NCBI GenBank assembly: GCA_016713765.1 | Contig: JADJON010000001.1 | Location: 2,542,001 to 2,606,000 of the forward strand | Length of the DNA stretch: 64,000 nucleotides | Reading direction: 5' to 3' | From: Bacteroidota bacterium | Lineage (GTDB): Bacteria > Bacteroidota > Bacteroidia > AKYH767-A > 2013-40CM-41-45 | Shown here: positions 44,341 to 53,369 of the stretch, one piece after another | How positions within the stretch are numbered: position 1 is the stretch's first letter | Layout of the letters: every line of letters begins with the position of its first letter | The notes under the pieces: model-generated | Database searches by the model: none | Told to the model about the DNA's origin: nothing | What the model saw: the letters and a program-made list of their open reading frames with translations, nothing else | Made by a program: the position numbers and the translations under genes

Positions 44341-44801
44341 ACATGGTGATACGACTCACCCCGCCGTATCGTCATGGCCCGGTACACTTGCTCTAACAGA
44401 ATCACCCGGACCATCTGATGGGTGAAGGTCAGTTTCGATAGGCTGAGCGTCAGCTTCGCTTTCTCCCTGACCGAGGCCGATAAGCCATAAGCGCCCCCGA
44501 TCACAAAGGCAAACGAAGAAATGCCGGCATTCATCCGTTTCTCAAGCAATTCGGCAAGTCCAACGGAACTGCACGTTTCACCGTGCTCATCGAGCAGGAT
44601 CAGCCAATCTTTCGGCCCTATCGCTTTGAGGATCGCGTTCCCTTCCTCCTCCACCTGCCGGACCGGCTCACGGTTGGTGGAGCCCGGTACTACGACGATC
44701 TCGACTGAAGCATAGTGTTCCAATCGCTTGCTGTACTCCTGGATACCTTCCTGCAGCCACCGCTCCGTGGTCTTTCCGACAAAAACGAACCTGAATTTCA
44801 C
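44337..44801 (-). CDS. rlmH: 23S rRNA (pseudouridine1915-N3)-methyltransferase RlmH
   Basis: SPOUT-fold methyltransferase (154 residues) modifying pseudouridine 1915 in helix 69 of 23S rRNA. LLDEHGETCSSVGLAELL, FVIGGAYGLS and the C-terminal TFTHQMVRVILLEQVYRA knot are diagnostic, as is the last Tyr-His-His. Housekeeping gene marking an interruption of the glycan locus; stop codon shared with the convergent GT4. Confidence 0.95.
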   Translation of the reverse strand: MKFRFVFVGKTTERWLQEGIQEYSKRLEHYASVEIVVVPGSTNREPVRQVEEEGNAILKAIGPKDWLILLDEHGETCSSVGLAELLEKRMNAGISSFAFVIGGAYGLSASVREKAKLTLSLSKLTFTHQMVRVILLEQVYRAMTIRRGESYHHV

Positions 44802-44941
44802 GCTTCAAAAATACGTTTCCTATCCACAGGCCGGGTTGGAAAACCGACCGGAATGGCCGCATAAGAGCCGGTTTTGGCTGTATCTTTCGCTGACTGATCT
44901 ACATCTTGCATGGCGTGGTATTTGCCATTCACCCAACAACC

Positions 44942-45331
44942 ATGAAAGTCCGGTTTCTGTTCCTGTTCCTCTTGCTGTTCGGATCTTCTTCCGCCCGTAC
45001 ACTCGACCTTTACGAGGAAATCGCCAATGCCATCCGGAGCGGCGATGCCAGGTCGGTGGCCGCATACTTCGGCCCTACCCTGGATCTCACGATTCTCGAA
45101 CAGGAGGAGGTCTATTCCAAAGCACAGGCCGAACAGGTTTTGCGGGATTTTTTCCAGAAAGACCCGCCAAAGTCGTTCCAGGTCGTTCATAAAGGGGCTT
45201 CCCGGGAAGGTTTGCAATACGCCATCGGCACCTTGCAGACGGCCAGCGGTAAGTCTTACCGAACTTCGTTCTATATCAAATCAACCAACGGGAAGAATTT
45301 CATCCAGGAATTACGATTTGAAACAGAATAG
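44942..45331 (+). CDS. DUF4783 secreted protein
   Basis: 129-residue protein with a signal peptide (MKVRFLFLFLLLFGSSSA) and an NTF2-like fold, matching the DUF4783 family of Bacteroidota: YEEIANAIRSGDARSVAAYF, EEVYSKAQAEQVLRDFF, YAIGTLQTASGKSYRTSFYIK. Function unknown. In this phylum it commonly stands just before nadC, as here. The ATG at 44942 begins the signal peptide. A long hairpin follows the gene. Confidence 0.85.
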   Translation: MKVRFLFLFLLLFGSSSARTLDLYEEIANAIRSGDARSVAAYFGPTLDLTILEQEEVYSKAQAEQVLRDFFQKDPPKSFQVVHKGASREGLQYAIGTLQTASGKSYRTSFYIKSTNGKNFIQELRFETE

Positions 45332-45352
45332 GTCCAACGATTCCGTATTTAC

Positions 45353-45378
45353 TTCCGGCCGCTTCACAGCGGCCGGAA
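45353..45378 (+). terminator. hairpin between DUF4783 gene and nadC
   Basis: Perfect 10-bp stem TTCCGGCCGC / GCGGCCGGAA with a 6-base loop. The T content after it is low, so termination may be weak. Confidence 0.5.
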
Positions 45379-45398
45379 CTGTTTATGGTCCGGAACCT

Positions 45399-45406
45399 TA
45401 TTTTTG
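45399..45406 (+). promoter_or_regulatory. -7 box for nadC
   Basis: TATTTTTG, only six bases before the nadC ATG, implying a leaderless or nearly leaderless mRNA. Confidence 0.5.
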
Positions 45407-45412
45407 CACCCG

Positions 45413-46291
45413 ATGACTCCGACTACCCCCTTCCCGGATACTTCTCCTTCAGGTCTGTCCATTCCCGATTTCATCCGACAGGCACTGGCGGAAGATATCG
45501 GTGACGGCGACCATACTTCACTATCCACTATTCCCGCCGATAAACAGGGTAAAGCCCTGGTTCGGGTGAAACAGGACGGGATCATTGCCGGACTTGTACT
45601 CGCCGACCAGATCCTGAATACCGTCGACCCTACCGTCATCGTGAAGGTCCTATCGAATGAAGGACAGTCCGTTTCGAACGGGACCGTGGTCATGGAGGTG
45701 GAAGGCGCTGTGCGATCGCTTCTCATGGCCGAGCGCCTTTTGTTGAATTGCATGCAACGCATGAGCGGGATCGCAACCATGACCCGGCAGTTCGTCGAGG
45801 CCGTGGCCGGTACCGGCGCCATCATCGTGGATACACGCAAGACCACTCCGAATTTCCGCCTGTTTGAGAAATGGGCTGTCTTGCTGGGCGGCGGACAAAA
45901 CCACCGCTTCGGCTTGTTCGACATGATCCTGATCAAGGACAATCATGTCGACGCGGCGGGAGGCATTCGTCCCGCGATCCGTCGCGCGAACGACTACCTC
46001 CGTTCCACCGGCAGACAGTTGCCGATCGAAATCGAAACGCGCAATGCAGCGGAAGTGGAAGAAGTGCTGGCAGAAGGTAATGTGCAACGGATCATGTTGG
46101 ACAACTTCACAACGACCGACCTTCAGGCCGCTGTAGCACGCATCGCGGGCCGATTCGAGACCGAGGCTTCCGGTGGTATCAACTTGCAAACCGTCAGAGG
46201 ATTCGCCGAGACCGGTGTGCAGTTCATTTCCGTAGGCGCCCTGACGCATAGCTACCGCAGTCTCGATATCAGCATGAAAATCCTTCGTTGA
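45413..46291 (+). CDS. nadC: nicotinate-nucleotide pyrophosphorylase (carboxylating)
   Basis: Quinolinate phosphoribosyltransferase of NAD synthesis, 292 residues. AEDIGDGDHTS near the N-terminus, LLLNCMQRMSGIAT, DTRKTTPNFRLFEKWAV, GGGQNHRFGLFDMILIKDNHV and EASGGINLQTV are all present. The ATG at 45413 is the only reasonable start; the TTG at 45404 overlaps the -7 box. Followed closely by the YihY gene. Confidence 0.96.
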   Translation: MTPTTPFPDTSPSGLSIPDFIRQALAEDIGDGDHTSLSTIPADKQGKALVRVKQDGIIAGLVLADQILNTVDPTVIVKVLSNEGQSVSNGTVVMEVEGAVRSLLMAERLLLNCMQRMSGIATMTRQFVEAVAGTGAIIVDTRKTTPNFRLFEKWAVLLGGGQNHRFGLFDMILIKDNHVDAAGGIRPAIRRANDYLRSTGRQLPIEIETRNAAEVEEVLAEGNVQRIMLDNFTTTDLQAAVARIAGRFETEASGGINLQTVRGFAETGVQFISVGALTHSYRSLDISMKILR

Positions 46292-46297
46292 CCGCTC

Positions 46298-47248
46298 ATG
46301 ACCCTTCGGAAATTATCCAGGAAAATCCTCCGAAAGATCCTGACCTCGGGTCCGGTCAAATCGGGTGTCGCGTATTCCAAACGCGTGGCGCTACCCGGCT
46401 TTGACAACATGCCCCTGTACGATGTCGCCGATTTCTTCTTCACCGGCATTCAAAAAGGTTCCATCGTGACCCGGGCGCAATCACTGGCCTTCAGTTTCTT
46501 TCTGGCTACGTTCCCGGCTATCATCTTTTCCTTCTCCCTGATCGCTTACATCCCGATCAAAGGCTTTCAGGAGTCGCTGATCCGGCTGCTGTTGGAAACC
46601 CTTCCTCAGGACGCGAAAGACTGGACGCGGGAGACGATCGTCGACATCGTACGGATCCAGCGCGGCGGGTTGCTCTCCCTCGGTTTCCTCCTGGCCCTGT
46701 ACTTCACAACGAACGGCTTCATGACCATGATGCGGGGATTCAACTCCTCCTATCACATCCTGGAAACGCGACCGCCCTGGAAGCAACGCCTGGTCGCGCT
46801 GGTGCTCACGCTCCTGTTATCGACCCTGGTGATCATCGCCACGACCCTGATCATCTTCAGCGAGGTGGCTACGAAGTTTCTGGTAGCCAAGCACATTCTG
46901 AAATCCAACACCCAGGTGGTCTTGCTCCTGCTGGGAAAATGGACGGTTGTGCTCGCGCTCTTCCTGATCGCGATCTCGTTCCTGTACTACTACGCGCCGG
47001 CTATCCGGAAACGCTGGCGTTTCATATCGGCCGGCTCCACCTTCGCGACCATCGGCACGATCGTCGTATCCACCGGATTCGCCTACTTCGTCAATCACTT
47101 TGGCCAATACAACAAGGTTTACGGTTCGATCGGTACCATCATCGTCATGATGATCTGGTTTTATTTCAACGCGCTGGTATTGATCCTCGGATTCGAGCTG
47201 AATGCCAGTATTGAAAACGCCAAACGCCAGGTCAAACGCGTATTCTGA
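46298..47248 (+). CDS. YihY/BrkB-family inner-membrane protein
   Basis: 316-residue membrane protein with about six spans: LAFSFFLATFPAIIFSFSLIAYIP near 70, LLSLGFLLALYFTTNGF, and VVSTGFAYFVNHFGQYNKVYGSIGTIIVMMIWFY near the end, the family's signature. YihY proteins have no firm function; they were once called ribonuclease BN or virulence factors. Six bases after nadC and 13 bases before the TPR gene. Confidence 0.9.
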   Translation: MTLRKLSRKILRKILTSGPVKSGVAYSKRVALPGFDNMPLYDVADFFFTGIQKGSIVTRAQSLAFSFFLATFPAIIFSFSLIAYIPIKGFQESLIRLLLETLPQDAKDWTRETIVDIVRIQRGGLLSLGFLLALYFTTNGFMTMMRGFNSSYHILETRPPWKQRLVALVLTLLLSTLVIIATTLIIFSEVATKFLVAKHILKSNTQVVLLLLGKWTVVLALFLIAISFLYYYAPAIRKRWRFISAGSTFATIGTIVVSTGFAYFVNHFGQYNKVYGSIGTIIVMMIWFYFNALVLILGFELNASIENAKRQVKRVF

Positions 47249-47261
47249 AATCGTCCACGAC

Positions 47262-48023
47262 ATGCGCCGCCAACTACTGCTGATTTTACTTCTTCCCGCT
47301 TCGCTGGTGCTTGCTCAAACTCCCGAAGCCGATCTCAAAAAAGCGTTGGTACTGAAAGACCAGAAACGCTGGGAGGAATCGCTTGCCATCTTCCAGCAAC
47401 TGCTCAAATCCGATTCGACGCGGGTCCCTTACCTCACCAACACCGCTTATCTCCTGTGCAAAGCCGGGAATCGCGAGACGGTTGATGAAAAACGGCAGTC
47501 GTATTTCCGCAAAGCGGAATACCTTTCCCGAAAAGCGATCGCCTTGCAGGCTACGGATGCTGAAGCGCACTACAACTACGCACTGGCCCTGGGTCGTATC
47601 AATGAAAACGCTTCCAGCAAGCAGAAGATCGCCAACGCAAAGGTGATCCGCAATGAATGCGACCTCGCATTGAAATATGATCCGAAACTGGCGGGCGCCT
47701 GGCACATCCTGGGCCGCTGGCACCGCACCGTGGCCGGTTTCAATTTTGTGGAAAAGGCGATGATCAACACCCTCTTCGGCGGTGTACCGGAGGGCGGGTC
47801 CTATGAATCGGCGATCGATTGCTTCAGTAAAGCCGTGCAACTGGAACCCGAAGTCATGCTACACAAGATCGAGTTGGCACAAACGTATGCCGATCGGAAT
47901 CAAGGCAAAGACGACGTGCTGGCCAGGGTGTGGTGCAAGAAAGTACTGGACCTTACGGAGCGGGATGATGATGACCGCGATTGTGTCAGCCGGGCCAAAG
48001 CCCTGTTGGCGAAACTCGATTAA
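47262..48023 (+). CDS. secreted TPR protein
   Basis: 253-residue protein with a signal peptide (MRRQLLLILLLPASLVLAQ) and about four TPR-like helical pairs (for example AHYNYALALGRINENASSKQ and YESAIDCFSKAVQLEPEV). The layout resembles the RMD-type TPR proteins seen in Bacteroidota; function is unknown. The ATG at 47262 starts the signal peptide. It is probably in an operon with nadC and yihY, and shares a TTAA stop with the convergent flippase gene. Confidence 0.75.
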   Translation: MRRQLLLILLLPASLVLAQTPEADLKKALVLKDQKRWEESLAIFQQLLKSDSTRVPYLTNTAYLLCKAGNRETVDEKRQSYFRKAEYLSRKAIALQATDAEAHYNYALALGRINENASSKQKIANAKVIRNECDLALKYDPKLAGAWHILGRWHRTVAGFNFVEKAMINTLFGGVPEGGSYESAIDCFSKAVQLEPEVMLHKIELAQTYADRNQGKDDVLARVWCKKVLDLTERDDDDRDCVSRAKALLAKLD

Positions 48024-49489
48024 GGCTTTCTTTCCCAGGGAAGGTACCGGTGGAATTCCGGCACCACGTTCCACACGTAAATCGCTCCGCCATAGCACAG
48101 GCTAAGGACTGAACATCGGAATGCGATATCCATCCACCGGTTTTGCAGGTGCGGGATCAGCAAGGCGATGGCAAAGCTCAGCAAGAGGATCAACAGCACT
48201 TTCAGGTTGCGTTTATCAAACGGTTGCAAGCCGAAGAACTTCCAGACTGAAATGAGCAACAGCAGGTTGTAGGCGATCGAGGCTAATGATGTGGCAAGCG
48301 CCGCGCCCAGCAGGCCATAAGCCGGGATCAGCAGCATTTGCAACACCACGATCGCGATAGCCAGGAAGATGAGGAAGAAAGCTCCCCAGCGATAACGCTC
48401 GGAGTTGAACAGGATCGGGGCATTCAGCCCGGTGGCCATATTGAAGACCGTGGCGACGGAGATGATCAGGATGACGGGCGCGCCCAATTCATAACCTTCA
48501 GGCAGAAAGGTAAACAAGGAGGTGGTGTTCGCGTTGATCATCAGGAATAACCAGCCTCCGAGGAGGAACAGGTAGACAGCGGACTTATGGTAGATCGAAT
48601 AGATCTCCTGGCGGTCGTTGCGCGCCCAGGCGAAGGATATCTTGGAAGCCGCGATCTTTTCAAACGCGTTGAGCGGCGCCTCGATCACGGTCGGGATGAA
48701 CGCGGCAATGGTGTAAATACCTACAAACGACAACGGCATGAACTTACCGATCATGATGCTGTCGAAGTATTTCAAACCGATTGAAGCGACGGACGCGAAC
48801 CAGAGCAACAATCCGAACCGGATGAGCTCGGTGAACTTTTTTTCCCGGAACACTTGCCAGTCGATCCGGAACCCTGGGCGATCGAATTGAAATATGTAAA
48901 CCAGCAAAGTCACCATCTGGAATCCATACAAGGCGACGAAGGCGGCGATGAATCCATCCAGGTCGAGCCAGCGGAGGAAGTAAATGCTGACCAGACCGAT
49001 GGTCAATACGCGGATCACGACATCGTTCAGAAACGCGGGGATGGTCGACTTCAGGTTGGCCTGGCACCAGGCGGTCAGAACCGAGATGAACGAATTGAAA
49101 AAGATCAGCGGGAACACCCAGTCGAAGTACTCCAGAAAAAGCGGCGACTCCCGCCGGTATTGGTTCAGGAAAAAGTCGCGGAAGATCCAAAGGATGGCGC
49201 CTGCCAGCAGAAAGCCCAGCAGTGGAAACAAGCTGGCGAATGCGAAGAACCCGTGGTGCTTCCGCTGTTCATCCTTGAAGGTCGGGAAGTACCGGATGAT
49301 GGCATTGCTGATGCCCATCGGGACAAACATGGCGACGATCAGCGAAAACGAATACAGGATCCGGGTAAGGCCCAGTTCTTCCTTGGTTAAGAAGTGGGGT
49401 TGAATCAGGATCAGGTTCACGAAACCGATGACAATACCGAGGTAACCGGTGATCGTGTTCTTGATGCCTTGACGTTTGATGACTCCCAT
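48020..49489 (-). CDS. Wzx-like oligosaccharide flippase
   Basis: 489-residue MOP-superfamily membrane protein with about 14 predicted spans. The opening GIKNTITGYLGIVIGFVNLILIQPHFLTKEELG is typical of polysaccharide flippases (Polysacc_synt/MurJ-like), and the second half repeats the fold (FEKIAASKISFAWARND). It would move lipid-linked repeat units across the inner membrane, the partner role to a Wzy polymerase. Thirteen bases after asnB, so co-transcribed with it. Confidence 0.85.
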   Translation of the reverse strand: MGVIKRQGIKNTITGYLGIVIGFVNLILIQPHFLTKEELGLTRILYSFSLIVAMFVPMGISNAIIRYFPTFKDEQRKHHGFFAFASLFPLLGFLLAGAILWIFRDFFLNQYRRESPLFLEYFDWVFPLIFFNSFISVLTAWCQANLKSTIPAFLNDVVIRVLTIGLVSIYFLRWLDLDGFIAAFVALYGFQMVTLLVYIFQFDRPGFRIDWQVFREKKFTELIRFGLLLWFASVASIGLKYFDSIMIGKFMPLSFVGIYTIAAFIPTVIEAPLNAFEKIAASKISFAWARNDRQEIYSIYHKSAVYLFLLGGWLFLMINANTTSLFTFLPEGYELGAPVILIISVATVFNMATGLNAPILFNSERYRWGAFFLIFLAIAIVVLQMLLIPAYGLLGAALATSLASIAYNLLLLISVWKFFGLQPFDKRNLKVLLILLLSFAIALLIPHLQNRWMDIAFRCSVLSLCYGGAIYVWNVVPEFHRYLPWERKP

Positions 49490-49502
49490 CGGTTCCTTTC
49501 CA

Positions 49503-51389
49503 TTACCGCATCCAGCGGTCGTACCAGGTTTGAAACATGAGAACGTACCACAACCGCTCGAAATTCTCCAGTCGGCCGGCGAGGTAAGCCGACTTCAACC
49601 GACCGACCTGCCTGGGATCCAGCAAGCCGTGATCGAACGATCCTTCGCGCAAAGCATGTTCGAGGAATGGACGAAGATCCGTTTTCAACCAGTCGACCAG
49701 CGGGACGCCAAAACCCATCTTAGGGCGCTCCATCAGTTCACGCGGTATGTGCCGGTGGACGATCTTCTTCAACAATATTTTCTGCGCGGATTCGTCCATC
49801 TTCCAGCGGGACGGCAATCGTCCCACCCATTCCGCAATGCGGTGATCGAGGAACGGCTCGCGGCCTTCGAGGCTGACGCTCATCGTCGCACGGTCGACCT
49901 TTTGCAGGATATCCTCGACGAGGTAGGTTTGGTATTCCAGCGTGAGCACCTGTTGCAGCGGCTCCGGGATCCGGGCTAGCTCCGCACCCGCGTCAAACCG
50001 CGTGGCTAAGGGCTTCACCGGTAAGCCGATCAGTTCCTGTGCTTCGGTTGCGGTATACGTCTCGTTGATGATGCGAAACTGGCTGGCGGCGTCACCGGCC
50101 CGCAGGAACTCCCGGAGTTTCTCCCGACGGTCTGCGCGCGACAGGTCCCGCCCGGAAGCGATCGGCAACAGAGCCGAAGCGGACTTCCGCAAGGCAACCG
50201 GGATCCCGGAGAGCCGGTTGAGATAGCCCATGCTCTTCCGGTGCCGGGGATAACCCGCGAAAAGTTCGTCGCCACCGTCGGCCGAAAGCGCGACCGTGAC
50301 CTGCTTGCGCGCGATCGAACTGACCAGGGTCGTGGGGACGGCCGATTGGTCTCCGAACGGTTCATCGTAGATCTCGGGAAGGCGCGGCACGATCTCCATG
50401 GCTTCCCGGTAAGTACAGAAGTGTTCGTAATGATCGGTGCCAAGATAACCGGCGACCTTCTTCGCGTGCGCGGCCTCGTTGAAACGTTCGTCTTCAAAGC
50501 CGATGGTGAACGTACGAATCTTCGACCCCGTATTGCGTTGCAACAACGCCGCGACGCAGGAACTGTCGTAGCCACCGGAAAGAAACACGCCGACCGGCAC
50601 ATCCGCGATCATCCGGTACTGAAAGGCTGATACGAGCAGGCGCTCCGTCTCCTCTTCCACTTCCGCATCGCTCATGACCGGAGCAGGCTGCTGCACGGCA
50701 TCAGCAAGATTCCAATATTGACGAAGCGTTATGCTGCGGGACGTGAGATCAAGTTCCAGCCAATGAGCCGGTGGCAACTTGAACGTATTCCGGAATATTG
50801 AATAAGGAGCAGGAATATAGCCGAAGCGGAAGAAGAGTCCGAGCGCTTCGGGATCCAGCTCCTTCCTGAAGTCCGGATGTTGGTGAAAACTCTTGAGTTC
50901 GGAGCCGAAGAGGAACAGTTGTTCGTTCCAGTAATAGAACAAGGGCTTCACTCCCGCCCGATCGCGCAGGAGGGTCAGTTTGCGTGTGGCCGGGCGATAC
51001 CAGGCAATGGCGAACATCCCGATGAAACGATCGACCGCGGCCAGTCCCCAGGCCCTGAGGGCGTGCAGGATGACTTCCGTATCGGAATGGGAATGGAACG
51101 TATGACCGGCGGCTTCCAACTCCGACCTGATCTCCCGGAAATTGTAAACCTCGCCGTTGAAGGCGATCCACGAACCGTCGGCCGGATCGCGCATCGGCTG
51201 GTGGCCGGCCGGGCTCAGATCGATGATGGCCAGACGGCGGAATCCCAGACCCACCGAAGCAGCAGGATCGCTGAAACACTCCAGCCCTTCATCGTCAGGG
51301 CCACGGTGAACAATGGCGTCCGCCATTCGCTTCAGCGTCTCTGGTCCCGAACGGCCGGAGAAGTCCACAAAGCCCGTAATACCGCACAT
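49503..51389 (-). CDS. asnB: asparagine synthase (glutamine-hydrolysing)
   Basis: 628-residue amidotransferase. Cys2 (MCGITGF) is the N-terminal glutaminase nucleophile; the synthase half has the ATP-binding LSGGYDSSCVAALL motif near 258 and ADGGDELFAGYPRH near 370. Starting at 51389 puts Cys directly after Met; a longer reading from 51410 would bury it. Enzymes of this family in glycan loci often amidate sugar acids rather than make asparagine; its place upstream of the flippase fits that idea, but free asparagine synthesis is not excluded. Confidence 0.92.
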   Translation of the reverse strand: MCGITGFVDFSGRSGPETLKRMADAIVHRGPDDEGLECFSDPAASVGLGFRRLAIIDLSPAGHQPMRDPADGSWIAFNGEVYNFREIRSELEAAGHTFHSHSDTEVILHALRAWGLAAVDRFIGMFAIAWYRPATRKLTLLRDRAGVKPLFYYWNEQLFLFGSELKSFHQHPDFRKELDPEALGLFFRFGYIPAPYSIFRNTFKLPPAHWLELDLTSRSITLRQYWNLADAVQQPAPVMSDAEVEEETERLLVSAFQYRMIADVPVGVFLSGGYDSSCVAALLQRNTGSKIRTFTIGFEDERFNEAAHAKKVAGYLGTDHYEHFCTYREAMEIVPRLPEIYDEPFGDQSAVPTTLVSSIARKQVTVALSADGGDELFAGYPRHRKSMGYLNRLSGIPVALRKSASALLPIASGRDLSRADRREKLREFLRAGDAASQFRIINETYTATEAQELIGLPVKPLATRFDAGAELARIPEPLQQVLTLEYQTYLVEDILQKVDRATMSVSLEGREPFLDHRIAEWVGRLPSRWKMDESAQKILLKKIVHRHIPRELMERPKMGFGVPLVDWLKTDLRPFLEHALREGSFDHGLLDPRQVGRLKSAYLAGRLENFERLWYVLMFQTWYDRWMR

Positions 51390-51495
51390 AATTGGGGTAA
51401 AGCTAACCAATTAGGATAGGAGTACTTGCCGGTAAAATCGCTATTTTCACAGCCGTTTTACACGATTTTCCTGACAAACAGGAAACCACACGACG

Positions 51496-52230
51496 ATGTC
51501 TGAACAATTAGCCAGTTATCAGGAAGTTGGAGCGTTCTACGATAAATTCTGGAATGATCTCGATCAAAAGAAATTAAGTGGTATCAACAGCCGCCATCGA
51601 TTCATTCTAAGAAATCTGAAGCAGGAAGGATTGAAGCGAGACTCCAAAGTCCTGGAAATCGGATGTGGATTTGGTGCATTGACTCAATTCATTGCAGGCT
51701 GCATCCCCAATGGCAAAATTCTCGGAGCTGACATCAGCGCTCAAACAGTCGGAGCAGCCAAGCATCGCTGGCAAAAGAAGTATCGAAACATCGACTTCGT
51801 CGTATCCGACATGACCGCATTCAGCTACCCGGAGAAATTCGATTTTATCGTTTTCCCGGATGTGCTGGAACATATACCGCAGGAGGCGCACGACAATATT
51901 TTTAAAACGATTCGCGGTTTGGTTCACGAAGAGAGTGTGATCCTCATCAATATTCCTGAACCCAGAATGTTAGAGTACTTCCATAAATTTCACCGGGATG
52001 AATTGCAGATCATTGACCAGCCATTGCATACCAACATTTTTATCCAGCCTATGTATGCACATGGCTTCTACCTCAAGTCGATGATCTCGTACCCGGTCTT
52101 TTTTGAAGAGCCGGATTATCAGTCATTCGTATTCCGTGTCAATACCCCGCTCAAGAATATTCGGCAAAAGTCGAAGGCTTCAGTTCTATTTAGAAGCATC
52201 AAGCTTCGATTGAGTAAAGCGCTCTATTGA
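51496..52230 (+). CDS. SAM-dependent methyltransferase
   Basis: 244-residue class I methyltransferase: LEIGCGFGALTQFIAG (about 55-70), ILGADIS, VVSDMTAFSYPEKFDFIVFPDVLEHI and a basic, charged C-terminus. It may modify a sugar or lipid carrier. Divergent from asnB with a 106-base gap; four bases before the next GT4. AT-richer than the core genes nearby. Confidence 0.8.
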   Translation: MSEQLASYQEVGAFYDKFWNDLDQKKLSGINSRHRFILRNLKQEGLKRDSKVLEIGCGFGALTQFIAGCIPNGKILGADISAQTVGAAKHRWQKKYRNIDFVVSDMTAFSYPEKFDFIVFPDVLEHIPQEAHDNIFKTIRGLVHEESVILINIPEPRMLEYFHKFHRDELQIIDQPLHTNIFIQPMYAHGFYLKSMISYPVFFEEPDYQSFVFRVNTPLKNIRQKSKASVLFRSIKLRLSKALY

Positions 52231-52234
52231 TACA

Positions 52235-53314
52235 ATGAACCAGGATAAGCGCCCGCTGTTACTTTATTTCTATGTAGGCGCTTCCACCTTCGTACAGAAG
52301 GACATTCAGATCATTGAAGAAAAGTGCAGGGTAAGAGCTTTCAATTTCCACGCTAAATCCAAGTGGACGACACCGCTGCTTGCACTAAAACAATTTTACT
52401 TCATCGTTTTTTATTTATTCAAAACCCGAGGATATGTGTGTCAATTTGCCGGCTATCACACCGTCCTCCCTGTCGTCTTTTCAAAGATCTTTGGCAAAAA
52501 GAGCTTAATCATCTCTGGAGGAACAGATTGCCACGCATTCCCCACAATAGGTTACGGGAATTTACAAAAGCCCCTGCTGAAACAAGCCACCATCTTCTCG
52601 TTTCGCAATGCAAATTATATCTCCCCAAAACACGAAACACTTTGGTTTCATCGATATACGTATGATAAAAGTGGCGCACCGGCTCAGGGAATTTCTCATT
52701 TCATACCACGAATAAAGACGCGCCATCTCAGTATCCCGAATGGCTATGACGATGGTAGATTTTTCCGCTCCGCTCAACCCGAGAAGCAAGCCAGCTTCGC
52801 GACGGTTACTTCAGGGCTTAACTATAAGTTTCAAGCACAGCTAAAGGGCATCGATTTAATCCTTGAAGCCGCTACTGCACTTCCAAATGCACATTTTATA
52901 ATTATTGGTATTGGAAAAGGACAAATACCATTAAGCGCTCCTTCCAATATCGATTTTATTGAGCCCTGCTCGCCATCAGAATTGCGAGTCCACTTGAACA
53001 AGGCTCAGTTTTATCTCCAATTATCATTGGCTGAAGGCTTTCCAAATGCACTCTGCGAAGCCATGCTTTGCGAATGTATTCCTATCGGCTCTTCCGTATT
53101 TTCCATTCCTGAAATTATCGGGGATACCGGTTATGTACTTCAGGAACGATCGCCTGCCGGTCTGGTAAAATTGCTGCAACAAATCATTGATCATCCTGTT
53201 GATCCTACGGCAGGATTAAAAGCCAGACAAAGGATCATGGATAATTACCCATTAGAAAAGAGGAAAATCGCTCTCCAGGGGTTAATCGATGACCTTTTCT
53301 TTAATTCACAATAA
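52235..53314 (+). CDS. glycosyltransferase family 4
   Basis: 359-residue GT-B enzyme. The donor half carries QLKGIDLILEAATALPNAHFIIIG and the acid motif LAEGFPNALCEAMLCECIPIG, then PEIIGDTGYVL. The N-terminal half has a hydrophobic pair of stretches near 40-60. Notably AT-rich. Last glycan gene before the secreted-protein region; it shares its operon with the methyltransferase upstream. Confidence 0.85.
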   Translation: MNQDKRPLLLYFYVGASTFVQKDIQIIEEKCRVRAFNFHAKSKWTTPLLALKQFYFIVFYLFKTRGYVCQFAGYHTVLPVVFSKIFGKKSLIISGGTDCHAFPTIGYGNLQKPLLKQATIFSFRNANYISPKHETLWFHRYTYDKSGAPAQGISHFIPRIKTRHLSIPNGYDDGRFFRSAQPEKQASFATVTSGLNYKFQAQLKGIDLILEAATALPNAHFIIIGIGKGQIPLSAPSNIDFIEPCSPSELRVHLNKAQFYLQLSLAEGFPNALCEAMLCECIPIGSSVFSIPEIIGDTGYVLQERSPAGLVKLLQQIIDHPVDPTAGLKARQRIMDNYPLEKRKIALQGLIDDLFFNSQ

Positions 53315-53369
53315 AATTTATGGTGAATGCAATATTTCCATTATATTAGAGCATTAAACTCAGCACATA

